Part shown: positions 52,480-63,221 of the stretch, one piece after another
Numbering within the stretch: the stretch's first letter is position 1
Layout: each line of letters begins with the position of its first letter
DNA from: an uncultured Sulfitobacter sp.
GTDB lineage: Bacteria > Pseudomonadota > Alphaproteobacteria > Rhodobacterales > Rhodobacteraceae
DNA length: 64,000 nucleotides
Reading direction: 5' to 3'
Assembly: GCF_947497275.1 (NCBI RefSeq)
Contig: NZ_CANMFS010000011.1
Coordinates: forward strand, 1 to 64,000
Notes under the pieces: model-generated
The model's database searches: none
Told to the model about the DNA's origin: nothing
What the model saw: the letters and a program-made list of their open reading frames with translations, nothing else
Translations under genes and position numbers: made by a program

Positions 52480-54072
52480 ATGACAGACACGACTTCTCCC
52501 GCCCGCGGCTCCGGCACACCCCAGGACCGCGTCCTGATTTTCGACACGACGTTGCGCGATGGAGAGCAATCGCCCGGCGCCACCATGACCCACGCCGAAA
52601 AACTCGAGATCGCGCAGCTGCTCGACGAGATGGGCGTCGATATCATTGAGGCCGGATTTCCGATTGCGTCCGAAGGCGACTTTGCCGCCGTATCGGAAAT
52701 CGCCCGGCAATCGAAGAACGCGCAGATCTGCGGGCTGGCGCGAGCCCAGTTCGGCGATATCGATCGCTGCTGGGAGGCGATCAAGCACGCGCCCCGGCCA
52801 CGTATCCATACTTTTATCGGCACCTCGCCGCTGCACCGTGCTATTCCGAACCTCACGATGGACGAGATGGCCGACCGGATCCACGAGACGGTGACCCATG
52901 CGCGCAACCTGTGCGACAACGTGCAATGGTCGCCGATGGACGCGACGCGCACGGAAGAGGATTATCTGTGCCGCACTGTCGAGATCGCAATCAAGGCAGG
53001 CGCGACCACGATCAACATCCCCGATACCGTCGGCTATACCGCACCGCGCGAAAGCGCCGCGTTGATCCGGACGCTGATCGAGAAAGTGCCCGGCGCGGAC
53101 GAGATCATCTTTGCCACCCATTGCCACAATGATCTTGGCATGGCCACGGCCAACAGCCTTGCCGCCGTTGAAGCCGGCGCGCGGCAGATCGAGTGCACGA
53201 TCAACGGGTTGGGCGAACGGGCGGGCAATACCGCGCTCGAAGAGGTCGTGATGGCGCTCAAGGTGCGCAGTGACATCATGCCCTACAAGACCGGCGTGGA
53301 CAGCAGCAAGATCATGAACATCTCGCGCCGGGTGGCGTCCGTGTCGGGCTTTGCCGTGCAGTTCAACAAGGCCATCGTGGGCAAGAACGCCTTTGCACAC
53401 GAAAGCGGCATCCACCAGGACGGCATGCTCAAGAACGCCGAAACGTTCGAGATCATGCGCCCCGCGGACGTCGGCCTGACGGAGACGAATATCGTCATGG
53501 GCAAGCATTCTGGGCGCGCGGCGTTGCGGTCCAAGCTGGAAAATCTCGGTTACGAACTGGGCGACAACCAGCTCAAGGACGTGTTCGTGCGGTTCAAGGA
53601 ATTGGCCGACCGCAAGAAAGAGATCTACGACGAGGACCTCATCGCGCTGATGCGGATTGCGACGGACCCCGAAGCGGACAGGATCAAGTTGAAATCCATG
53701 CATGTCGTCTGCGGCACCGAAGGTCCGAACGTGGCAAAGATGACGTTGACCGTGGACGAGGCCGAGCACAGCACCGAGCAAAATGGCGACGGCCCGGTCG
53801 ATGCATCGTTCAACTGTATCAAGGCGCTGGTGCCGCACACCGCGCGGTTGCAGCTTTATCAGGTGGCCGCCGTGACCGAAGGCACCGACGCGCAGGCAAC
53901 CGTGTCCGTGCGCATGGAAGAGGACGGGCGGATTGTTACCGGCCAGTCAGCAGACACCGATACCGTCGTCGCCTCCGCCCGCGCCTATATCCACGCGCTC
54001 AACCGCTTGCTGGTGCGCCGCGAGAGAGGCGGCACCGACAAGCGCGAAGTCAGCTACAAGGATGTGCGCTGA
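52480..54072 (+). CDS. leuA: 2-isopropylmalate synthase
   Basis: This 530-residue enzyme catalyses the first committed step of leucine biosynthesis, condensing acetyl-CoA with 2-ketoisovalerate. The TIM barrel carries FDTTLRDGEQSPGATM near the N-terminus, metal-binding HCHNDLGMATANS and GLGERAGNTALEE. A C-terminal LeuA dimer domain of ~140 residues (SMHVVCGTEGPNVAKMTL... HTARLQLYQV) is the leucine feedback-inhibition site. Expression is probably also set by the leucine leader peptide upstream. ATG 52480 is chosen; earlier in-frame codons have no conservation. Confidence 0.96.
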   Translation: MTDTTSPARGSGTPQDRVLIFDTTLRDGEQSPGATMTHAEKLEIAQLLDEMGVDIIEAGFPIASEGDFAAVSEIARQSKNAQICGLARAQFGDIDRCWEAIKHAPRPRIHTFIGTSPLHRAIPNLTMDEMADRIHETVTHARNLCDNVQWSPMDATRTEEDYLCRTVEIAIKAGATTINIPDTVGYTAPRESAALIRTLIEKVPGADEIIFATHCHNDLGMATANSLAAVEAGARQIECTINGLGERAGNTALEEVVMALKVRSDIMPYKTGVDSSKIMNISRRVASVSGFAVQFNKAIVGKNAFAHESGIHQDGMLKNAETFEIMRPADVGLTETNIVMGKHSGRAALRSKLENLGYELGDNQLKDVFVRFKELADRKKEIYDEDLIALMRIATDPEADRIKLKSMHVVCGTEGPNVAKMTLTVDEAEHSTEQNGDGPVDASFNCIKALVPHTARLQLYQVAAVTEGTDAQATVSVRMEEDGRIVTGQSADTDTVVASARAYIHALNRLLVRRERGGTDKREVSYKDVR

Positions 54073-54087
54073 TACGCAAAACGAAAG

Positions 54088-54118
54088 AAGGCCCCGCATC
54101 TGCCGGGGCCTTTGCTTT
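54088..54118 (+). terminator. Terminator after leuA
   Basis: A perfect 7-bp stem GGCCCCG / CGGGGCC with a 7-base loop, extended by AA/TT, is followed by TTTGCTTT. Confidence 0.85.
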
Positions 54119-54321
54119 ACCGGGTACAGATTGCGCGGTTAGGTTCGTTGTTGAAGCAAAGCGATTTCCGAGAGCCGAAGCGCGCACTGTTTCATGATCA
54201 TCACAAGGTTCGCGACGCGAAAACAAAGCTGACATTCGGTTTTCGTGAAATGATCTCCTCCCCACAACGGTTGCCAACATTCAAGACTTGGTGTTGAGTT
54301 GCGCCTAACGGGGAGGCTAGG

Positions 54322-55128
54322 ATGGATTATTCGGCTTTCAGGCTTGGAGAACGTGATGGGTGGTCATCGCGTGCCGATGTCTACGATGCCGCAACAGCGC
54401 GGGCGACCCTCCAAACTATTCCTATGCTTCTGCACAATGCTCGTGTTTTTCCGGGTGCGCGGGTGCTCGATGCGGGGTGCGGACCCGGCTACGTGGCGGC
54501 CTGTGCCAGGCTGCTGGGAGCTGATGTCGAGGGCATCGACTTTTCCGAAGGCATGGTTCGAAAGGCACGTTCTCTTTTTCCCGATATCGCATTCTCTGTC
54601 GCCGATGTCGAAGAATTGCCTGCGCAGGACAGAACCTTCGATATTGTGTTGAGCAACATCGTCCTGTTCCACGTTACAGATCCCTTGCGTGCAATGTCCG
54701 AGGCGTGGCGCGTGCTTAAAAAAGACGGCAGGTTTGTCTTCAGCCAGTGGCTCGGTCCGGATCGGTCTGAATGCTACAAGCTATTGTTCGACGTCCTTGG
54801 ACAGCACGCAGACATGTCGCGTGCGGATCCGGCTCCAGACGCCTTTCTACTGTCAGACGAAACTGAAGTCGCCGATATGTTGCAGACTGCCGGTTTCCGC
54901 GACATCAGGTCAGATGTTGTCGAGAACGTGCTTCATGCTCAAGGACCCAGCTTCTTCGATTTTTTCATGAATTTCGGTGTGCGTGTTCCGCTGATCCTGG
55001 AGCGGCAAGAGCCAGCCATACAGGCTTCAATTCGAAACGAGATAGACGCCCGAGCGGCACAATACTGGTCGGACGGATCCTACAGGATACCGATGCCGAG
55101 CATCGTTTTCTCGGGGCGCGCGGATTAA
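54322..55128 (+). CDS. Class I SAM-dependent methyltransferase
   Basis: This 268-residue protein has a clear Methyltransf_11 domain: motif I VLDAGCGPGYVAAC (about residues 50-63), motif II region GIDFSEGMVRKA, post-II DVEELPAQDRTFDIVLSN and WRVLKKDGRFVF. Similar enzymes act on ubiquinone/menaquinone precursors or small molecules; the substrate is not recognisable here. It stands alone behind the leuA terminator, with somewhat lower GC than neighbours. Confidence 0.85.
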   Translation: MDYSAFRLGERDGWSSRADVYDAATARATLQTIPMLLHNARVFPGARVLDAGCGPGYVAACARLLGADVEGIDFSEGMVRKARSLFPDIAFSVADVEELPAQDRTFDIVLSNIVLFHVTDPLRAMSEAWRVLKKDGRFVFSQWLGPDRSECYKLLFDVLGQHADMSRADPAPDAFLLSDETEVADMLQTAGFRDIRSDVVENVLHAQGPSFFDFFMNFGVRVPLILERQEPAIQASIRNEIDARAAQYWSDGSYRIPMPSIVFSGRAD

Positions 55129-55181
55129 CGCGACCACTAGAAAAGCAATCTTTCGGTGGAAAGCCGAAACCGTACAATGTC

Positions 55182-55209
55182 GGCCCTTCGCCACTTGCCG
55201 GAAAGGGCC
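55182..55209 (-). terminator. Hairpin downstream of the porin-like gene
   Basis: A GGCCCTT / AAGGGCC stem with a 14-base loop lies about 50 bases past the minus-strand stop at 55261. It has no T run, so termination is uncertain. Confidence 0.3.
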
Positions 55210-55260
55210 AACATATGGGACCAGCCCTTTCTTGTACCATGCGGCGTTCGTCGCGCTGTG

Positions 55261-56118
55261 TCAGAAATTGGTAAGGCCGATGACCGAGCCTGTGGCACTG
55301 GTAAAAATGTTGCCCAGTGTCCGGCGCTTCGACGTGCGCTTGCCCGTCTCGAAGCCGACGCCGAATGTCACCAGATCAATATTGTCGCCGCCGTCAACGT
55401 CGATGCGGCCAACCGCCAGCTCGACATTGGCACCCGGGGTGATTTGATACTGGCCCCCTACAGTCAGCGCCTTGGCCTGCGTACCATCAAGGTCCAAATA
55501 GCCCAACGACCCGATCAGCGAAAAGCGGTTGCCCAGATCGTAGCCGCCCGCCACCGCGAACACGTCCAGCCCTTCGGTCGAGACCAGATCGGCCTGCACG
55601 TCATATCTGTCGAGTTCGTAGTCGGCGTAGCCCGCAAGCAGCGTCTCGCCTTCGATGCGCACCGCATCGAGGCCCACCGTGCCGCCGGGCGTCACATCCC
55701 ACGCGCCGAAGATGGAATAGGTTGTCTCGCTCAGGTCGGACGAGTCGCCGACAGACAGGCCAAGGGTGTATTCGCCGAACGTGTAGGCCGCATAGGCCGA
55801 CGCGACGCCTGCATCATCTCCCAGGACGTCAAATTCGGTGTAATCAAGCCCCAGCATCACGCCGTTGGGCATCTCGTACCCGAAACCGACAGACGCCAGA
55901 TCAAGGTCTTCTCCGCCCAGATCGATGCGCCCAATTTCGCCGGAGAAGAGGAAGGCGCCGAACCGGTATTCGGCGGCGGCCCCCAGTGTGCGCGCGTCGA
56001 GATCGTCACCGCCGCCGTCCAGGTTGTGATATTTTGCGAAGGCCGCGCCATAGGTCAACTCCGCCGCAGCGCCGGAGGCCGCGCAGCACAGCGCGGTTGT
56101 CAAAAGAAGTTTAGTCAT
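55261..56118 (-). CDS. Porin-like outer-membrane beta-barrel
   Basis: This 285-residue protein has a signal peptide (MTKLLLTTALCCAASGAAAE) and about a dozen amphipathic strands with acidic loops (YGAAFAKYHNLDGGGDD, VGFGYEMPNGVMLGLDY, ATGSVIGLTNF) ending in an aromatic Phe, as required for barrel assembly. It resembles porin/OmpA-type families of marine alphaproteobacteria but has no recognised specificity. The many Asp/Glu residues suggest a cation-selective or adhesin role. It is monocistronic. Confidence 0.75.
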   Translation of the reverse strand: MTKLLLTTALCCAASGAAAELTYGAAFAKYHNLDGGGDDLDARTLGAAAEYRFGAFLFSGEIGRIDLGGEDLDLASVGFGYEMPNGVMLGLDYTEFDVLGDDAGVASAYAAYTFGEYTLGLSVGDSSDLSETTYSIFGAWDVTPGGTVGLDAVRIEGETLLAGYADYELDRYDVQADLVSTEGLDVFAVAGGYDLGNRFSLIGSLGYLDLDGTQAKALTVGGQYQITPGANVELAVGRIDVDGGDNIDLVTFGVGFETGKRTSKRRTLGNIFTSATGSVIGLTNF

Positions 56119-56267
56119 TACTCGATGCCTCTGTTTATGATCCGCAAGGATTCACCCGATCGTTTTTCGTCGGGTCCGGACCAAGCAAGCACCTTCTGGG
56201 CGGGCAAGTCAATCAAGCGGGCAAGGGCGCGGCGTACGGTGTCGGTTATGCCGCTTTGCACCGGCGA

Positions 56268-58093
<1,826 letters not shown>

Positions 58094-58120
58094 GACCGCA
58101 CCGGAGGGCACCGCGCCGCG

Positions 58121-59035
58121 ATGGCCAGAGACCGTTCACAGTCCAGCGACTACACAGGCCCGCTGCGGCGGCTTCTGCTGGCTGTGCTGGCGCTGGTGCT
58201 GGCGGGGATCTTTGTTCTTTGGAGGATCGACAGCCCCCGCGTAGAGCGTTTTCGCGCGCAGATCACGGATCAGCTGGTCCCCAATCTTGACTGGGCAATG
58301 GCACCCGTCACCGGCACGATCAACCTGCTGCGCGATTTCCAAAGCTACCAGCGCCTGAGCGAGCAGAACCAGGAGTTGCGGTCGGAATTGCGCCGGATGC
58401 AGACGTGGAAGGAAGCTGCGCTGCAACTCGAACAGGAAAACGCGCGGCTTCTCGATCTCAACAATGTGCGTCTCGATCCGCGCCTGACGTATGTTACCGG
58501 CGTGGTCATGGCTGACAGCGGCTCGCCCTACCGTCAATCGGTGCTGCTCAACGTCGGTGCGCGCGACGGATTGATCGAGGGATGGGCGACGATGGACGGA
58601 ATCGGCCTTGTCGGGCGGATTTCTGGGGTGGGCGAGAACACCGCGCGGGTGATCCTGTTGACCGACGCGTCCAGCCGTATTCCCGCGATCATCCAGCCAT
58701 CGGGACAGCGGGCGATCGTGGCCGGCGACAACTCAGCCGCACCGCCCATCGACTTTCTTGAAAACCCCGATCTGGTCCGTCCCGGCGACCGGATCATCAG
58801 TTCGGGCGATGGCGGCGTCTTTCCCGAAGGTTTGCTGATCGGGCAGATCGCCGCCGATCCCGGCGGGCGGCTGCGGGTCCGGCTCGCAGCCGATTTCGAG
58901 CGGCTCGAATTTCTGCGTGTGCTGCGGCATCATGGCACCGAAAGCGTTGCGGATCAGCCTGCGGTGATCCGCGACCGTATCGGTGCCGTCACGGGCACCC
59001 CGTTGCCCGATCTTCCGCCACGTGCGGCGGATTGA
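58121..59035 (+). CDS. mreC: Rod shape-determining protein MreC
   Basis: This 304-residue periplasmic scaffold of the elongasome has one N-terminal membrane helix (about residues 16-34), a coiled coil (SYQRLSEQNQELRSELRRM), then the beta-domain (TGVVMADSGSPYRQSVLLNVGARDGLIEG; PGDRIISSGDGGVFPEGLLIG). It links MreB inside with PBP2/RodA outside. It lies between mreB and mreD, separated from mreD by only three bases. Confidence 0.95.
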   Translation: MARDRSQSSDYTGPLRRLLLAVLALVLAGIFVLWRIDSPRVERFRAQITDQLVPNLDWAMAPVTGTINLLRDFQSYQRLSEQNQELRSELRRMQTWKEAALQLEQENARLLDLNNVRLDPRLTYVTGVVMADSGSPYRQSVLLNVGARDGLIEGWATMDGIGLVGRISGVGENTARVILLTDASSRIPAIIQPSGQRAIVAGDNSAAPPIDFLENPDLVRPGDRIISSGDGGVFPEGLLIGQIAADPGGRLRVRLAADFERLEFLRVLRHHGTESVADQPAVIRDRIGAVTGTPLPDLPPRAAD

Positions 59036-59038
59036 GCG

Positions 59039-59671
59039 ATGGATGATCTGTCCTCCGCGCGGCTTTGGCTAATGCGCATCGCCTTCGTCGCTCTGGCGCT
59101 GGTGAATGCCTTCTTCCACCTTCTCCCGCTCGAAACACAGCCCGTCGGGCTGTTCGCGCCGGAACTGTCACCGCCGCTGGCCGCGATAGATCCGGCAGAA
59201 GCGCGGCTGCGCGATCTGTTGAACCACGGCCGCGTACGCATGTGGGTCGCCCCCGATCTACTGATCTGCTTTGCCTTTGCTTGGTCGTTGCGGCGGCCCG
59301 ATTACGTGCCGGCCTTGCTGCTGGCGGTTGTTTTCTTGATGACCGATCTGCTGTTGCAGCGCCCGCCGGGGCTGTGGGCTGTGCTGGCGCTTCTGGCCTG
59401 TGAGAACCTCAAGATGCGTGGGCGAACGCTGCGCGACAGCACCTTCGGCGCGGAGTGGGTCACTGTGACGCTGTTGCTAGCGGGGATTTTGCTGGTCAAC
59501 CGGATTGTGCTATCGGTAATGCTGGTACCGCCGCCAACACTTGGACTCAGCCTGCTTGAACTGGGCATGACGATATTGGCGTACCCTGTCGTCGTCCTTG
59601 TCACTCAGACGCTGATGGGCGTGCGCAAGGCGGCACCCGGAGATCTTGACGCCGCAGGGCCGCGCGCATGA
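59039..59671 (+). CDS. mreD: Rod shape-determining protein MreD
   Basis: This 210-residue inner-membrane protein has about five helices and no other motif. MreD proteins are poorly conserved, so identity is set by its place between mreC and mrdA and by the ending LGLSLLELGMTILAYPVVVLV. It works with MreC in the elongasome. Confidence 0.88.
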   Translation: MDDLSSARLWLMRIAFVALALVNAFFHLLPLETQPVGLFAPELSPPLAAIDPAEARLRDLLNHGRVRMWVAPDLLICFAFAWSLRRPDYVPALLLAVVFLMTDLLLQRPPGLWAVLALLACENLKMRGRTLRDSTFGAEWVTVTLLLAGILLVNRIVLSVMLVPPPTLGLSLLELGMTILAYPVVVLVTQTLMGVRKAAPGDLDAAGPRA

Positions 59672-59687
59672 CGAAAGGATCGCTTGC

Positions 59688-61610
59688 ATGAGACGCAGCA
59701 GAGCAGAGACAGACGCCAGCCACGTCAAGCTGAGCCGCCGTGCCGCTCTTCTGGGCGGTGCGCAGCTGTTGTTCATGGGCGGTCTGGCCGCGCGGATGCG
59801 GTATCTGCAAGTCGATCAGGCGGACCAGTTTCGCCTGCTGGCCGAAGAAAACCGCATCAATATTCGCCTGATCCCGCCGAAGCGGGGCGAGATCTTCGAC
59901 CGCAACGGTGTGCAACTGGCGCAAAACGTGCCGAGCTACCGCATCGTGATCGTGCGTGAGGATGCGGGCGATGTGGAAGATGTGCTGTCGCGCCTTGCAA
60001 CGCTGATTGATCTGACGCCCGAGCAGACGGAAAGCGCGCTGGCCGAGCTGAACCGATCCGCGCCGTTCCTGCCCGTGACCATCGCCGAGGATGTCAGCTG
60101 GGACGCGGTGAGCGCGGTTTCAGTGAACGCCCCTGCCCTGCCGGGTGTGTCGCCCGAAGTCGGCTCGACACGCGTTTACCCGCGCGGATCGGATTTCGCG
60201 CATGTCGTGGGACGGGTGGGCCGGGTCAGCCAAAAGGATCTCGATGCGTTGGAGGACCCCGATGCGGTGCTGCGCATCCCACGGTTCCAGATCGGCAAGA
60301 TCAACGTCGAGGCCCGCGAAGAGGCGCTGTTGCGCGGGTTTGCGGGCACCAAACAGGTCGAAGTCAACGCGACGGGCCGCGTGATGCGTGAACTGGCGCG
60401 CCGTGAGGGTCAATCGGGCGCCGATCTGCAACTTACGCTGGATGCAAAACTGCAAAACTATGTGCAGGCGCGCCTGTCCGGCGAAAGCGCCGCAGTCGTC
60501 ATCATCGACTGCGAAAAGGGCGACGTTCTGGCGAACGCGTCGGCCCCGTCCTACGATCCCAATCTGTTTATCGGCGGCATTTCCTCCAAGAATTATGATC
60601 CGCTGTTGAATTCGGAGTATCGCCCGCTGGTCAACAAGACGGTGCAGGGCGCCTATCCTCCCGGCTCGACCTTCAAGATGATGACGGCGATGGCCGCCAT
60701 CGAGGAAGGCATCATCGGGCCAGACGAAACCGTCTATTGCCCGGGTCATCTTGAGGTCGGGGGCCGTCGGTTTCACTGCTGGAAGCGGGCCGGTCACGGT
60801 TGGGTCGATCTGGAAAACTCACTGAAAAAATCGTGCGACGTTTATTATTACGATCTGGCGCTGAAAGTCGGGATCGAGAAGATTTCGGCGATGGCGCAAC
60901 GGTTCGGCCTTGGCATCCGGCACGACCTACCGCTGAGTTCGGTCAATTCCGGCCTGACCCCGACAAAGGATTGGAAGCTGCGCCAGCGTGGTGAATCCTG
61001 GGTGATCGGGGATACGGTGAACGCCTCCATCGGGCAGGGTTTCATGCTGGCCTCGCCCTTGCAGCTGGCGGTGATGACCGCGCGTATCGCCACGGGTCGC
61101 GACGTGACGCCGCGCATCGTCAAATCGGTCAATGGCGTGGAAGAGCCCGTGTTGGGTAACGGGTCATTGAACATGAACGAGCAGAACCTGCGCCGCATGC
61201 GCCGTGCGATGAACGCGGTCGTCAACGACCGTCGCGGCACGGCCTACCGCAGCCGAATCATCGCCGAGGGGATGCGCATGGCGGGCAAGACGGGCACGTC
61301 GCAGGTGCGGTCCGCCGTGGTGAACAACAACGAGGTGCCGTGGGAACAGCGCGACCATGCGCTGTTTGTCAGTTTCGCGCCCTATGATGCGCCCCGCTAT
61401 GCCTGCGCCGTTCTGGTAGAGCACGGCGGCGGAGGTTCCACCGCGGCGGCGCCCATCGCGCGCGATGTCATGCTGCAAGCCCTCTACGAAGGCGAACCGC
61501 CGCTCGATGCCTATCCAACGGCGGACCGGGGCCGGATTGAGACGCAGCAGAAACAGTTGCGCGACGTGCCGCCGCAGGCGCGCATCAACAAGGGCAAAGA
61601 TCAAGCATGA
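59688..61610 (+). CDS. mrdA: Penicillin-binding protein 2 (peptidoglycan transpeptidase)
   Basis: This 640-residue class B PBP makes lateral-wall cross-links in rod growth. An N-terminal helix (about 24-42) is followed by the pedestal domain with the RLIPPKRGEIFDRNGVQLA stretch and the transpeptidase domain. Active-site motifs are SxxK in PPGSTFKMM, SCD (KKSCDVYYYD) as SxN-equivalent and KTG in MAGKTGTSQV. GAAAGGA precedes the ATG at 59688, which lies 17 bases past the mreD stop. Its last bases overlap the rodA start. Confidence 0.96.
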   Translation: MRRSRAETDASHVKLSRRAALLGGAQLLFMGGLAARMRYLQVDQADQFRLLAEENRINIRLIPPKRGEIFDRNGVQLAQNVPSYRIVIVREDAGDVEDVLSRLATLIDLTPEQTESALAELNRSAPFLPVTIAEDVSWDAVSAVSVNAPALPGVSPEVGSTRVYPRGSDFAHVVGRVGRVSQKDLDALEDPDAVLRIPRFQIGKINVEAREEALLRGFAGTKQVEVNATGRVMRELARREGQSGADLQLTLDAKLQNYVQARLSGESAAVVIIDCEKGDVLANASAPSYDPNLFIGGISSKNYDPLLNSEYRPLVNKTVQGAYPPGSTFKMMTAMAAIEEGIIGPDETVYCPGHLEVGGRRFHCWKRAGHGWVDLENSLKKSCDVYYYDLALKVGIEKISAMAQRFGLGIRHDLPLSSVNSGLTPTKDWKLRQRGESWVIGDTVNASIGQGFMLASPLQLAVMTARIATGRDVTPRIVKSVNGVEEPVLGNGSLNMNEQNLRRMRRAMNAVVNDRRGTAYRSRIIAEGMRMAGKTGTSQVRSAVVNNNEVPWEQRDHALFVSFAPYDAPRYACAVLVEHGGGGSTAAAPIARDVMLQALYEGEPPLDAYPTADRGRIETQQKQLRDVPPQARINKGKDQA

Positions 61611-62746
61611 GCTATCTTGAGTACACGGTCAAATCCGTCCCGACCGGATTACGCAAGATCTTCTATCTCAATTGGCCACTCGTCCTGTTGCTGACAGCCG
61701 TGGCGGGAACCGGTTTTCTGATGCTCTATTCGGTTGCGGGCGGCGGTTATGGGCCGTGGGCCGAACCGCAGATGAAACGGTTCGCCATTGGTCTGGTGCT
61801 GATGATCGGCGTTGGGCTGGTGCCGATCTGGCTGTGGCGCAACCTGGCGGGGGTGGCCTATGGCATCTCCATCGCCCTGCTTATCGCGGTCGAGTTTTTC
61901 GGGTCCATCGGGATGGGCGCGCAACGCTGGATCGACCTGGGCTTCATGCGGTTGCAGCCCTCGGAGCTGACCAAGATCACGCTGGTGATGTTTCTAGCCG
62001 CTTACTATGACTGGCTGCCCGCGAAAAAGACGTCGCGGCCCCTGTGGGTGTTGCTGCCGTTGCTGATCATCGTTGTGCCGACCGCGCTGGTGCTCAAGCA
62101 GCCGGATCTGGGTACGGCGATCCTGCTGCTGGCAGCAGGCGGCGGGTTGATGTTTCTGGCGGGGGTACACTGGGCCTATTTCGCAACGGTGCTTGCCGCT
62201 GGCATCGGGCTGGTGACAACCGTTTTCAAATCGCGCGGTACCTCGTGGCAGATGCTGCAGGACTATCAGTTCCGCCGCATCGACACCTTTCTGGATCCAA
62301 GCTCGGACCCGCTTGGCGCGGGCTATCACATCACGCAGTCCAAGATCGCGCTGGGATCGGGTGGCTGGACCGGGCGTGGCTTTATGCAAGGAACGCAATC
62401 TCGGCTGAACTTCCTGCCCGAGAAGCACACCGATTTCATCTTTACCACGCTGGCCGAGGAATTCGGATTCGTGGGTGGGGTGTCCTTGTTGACGCTGTAT
62501 GCGCTGATCATCGTGTTTTGCGTCGTCTCGGCGGTGATGAACAAGGATCGCTTCGCCTCGCTGTTGACGCTGGGTATCGCGCTCAACTTCTTTTTGTTCT
62601 TCGCGGTCAACATGTCGATGGTGATGGGGCTTGCGCCCGTCGTCGGCGTGCCCCTGCCGTTGGTCAGCTATGGCGGCTCTGCGATGCTGGTGTTGTTGCT
62701 GGCCTTCGGGTTGGTGCAATCGGCGCATGTCCACAGGCCGCGTTGA
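61607..62746 (+). CDS. rodA: SEDS peptidoglycan glycosyltransferase RodA
   Basis: This 379-residue polytopic SEDS enzyme polymerises lipid II and pairs with PBP2. About ten helices, the conserved loop GAQRWIDLGFMRLQPSELTKI, QPDLGTAILLL, and the catalytic/exterior loop FRRIDTFLDPSSDPLGAGYHITQSKIALGSGG followed by LPEKHTDFIF are typical of RodA. The start overlaps the mrdA stop (ATGA). It closes the mre/mrd operon. Confidence 0.96.
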   Translation: MSYLEYTVKSVPTGLRKIFYLNWPLVLLLTAVAGTGFLMLYSVAGGGYGPWAEPQMKRFAIGLVLMIGVGLVPIWLWRNLAGVAYGISIALLIAVEFFGSIGMGAQRWIDLGFMRLQPSELTKITLVMFLAAYYDWLPAKKTSRPLWVLLPLLIIVVPTALVLKQPDLGTAILLLAAGGGLMFLAGVHWAYFATVLAAGIGLVTTVFKSRGTSWQMLQDYQFRRIDTFLDPSSDPLGAGYHITQSKIALGSGGWTGRGFMQGTQSRLNFLPEKHTDFIFTTLAEEFGFVGGVSLLTLYALIIVFCVVSAVMNKDRFASLLTLGIALNFFLFFAVNMSMVMGLAPVVGVPLPLVSYGGSAMLVLLLAFGLVQSAHVHRPR

Positions 62747-62810
62747 CGCGATTGGCACCGGTGACGTGGCAGGGTAGGATCGCGCAAATATCCATTCCGA
62801 AAGGCACTTC

Positions 62811-63221
62811 ATGTCGATTTTTCATTTCGCCTTCAACGTCACCGACCTTGACGAGACGCGCGCATTCTACGGCGCGCTTCTGGGCTGCTCCGAAGGACGC
62901 AGCACCGACACCTGGGTGGACTTCGACTTTTTCGGGCATCAACTGTCGTGCCATCTGGGCCAGCCGATGGAGGTCGCTGCGACGGGCCTTGTCGGAGAGC
63001 ACAAGGTACCGATGCCGCATTTCGGCGTGGTGCTGGAACACGACGACTGGCGCGCACTTGCCGACCGTCTGACGGCGCAGGGCGTCGAATTCGTGCTGGC
63101 CCCGCACACACGGTTTGCCGGGGAACCCGGCGAACAATCGACGATGTTTTTCCTCGATCCGGCGGGCAACCCAATCGAGATCAAGGGGCTGGCCAGTATG
63201 GCGAGCGCGTTCGCGCGATGA
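62811..63221 (+). CDS. VOC-family protein (glyoxalase-like)
   Basis: This 136-residue single-module VOC protein starts FHFAFNVTDLDETRAFYGALLG and ends FFLDPAGNPIEIKGL, with His in the first strand and Glu in the last. It is similar to glyoxalase/bleomycin-resistance proteins and probably dimeric. The next gene starts inside its stop (ATGA). The substrate is unknown. Confidence 0.88.
   Translation: MSIFHFAFNVTDLDETRAFYGALLGCSEGRSTDTWVDFDFFGHQLSCHLGQPMEVAATGLVGEHKVPMPHFGVVLEHDDWRALADRLTAQGVEFVLAPHTRFAGEPGEQSTMFFLDPAGNPIEIKGLASMASAFAR

Noticed and set aside
52231..53838. A 535-codon minus-strand frame across leuA
   Set aside because: This is an antisense shadow; leuA motifs are decisive, and the long open frame is a product of GC-rich codon use.
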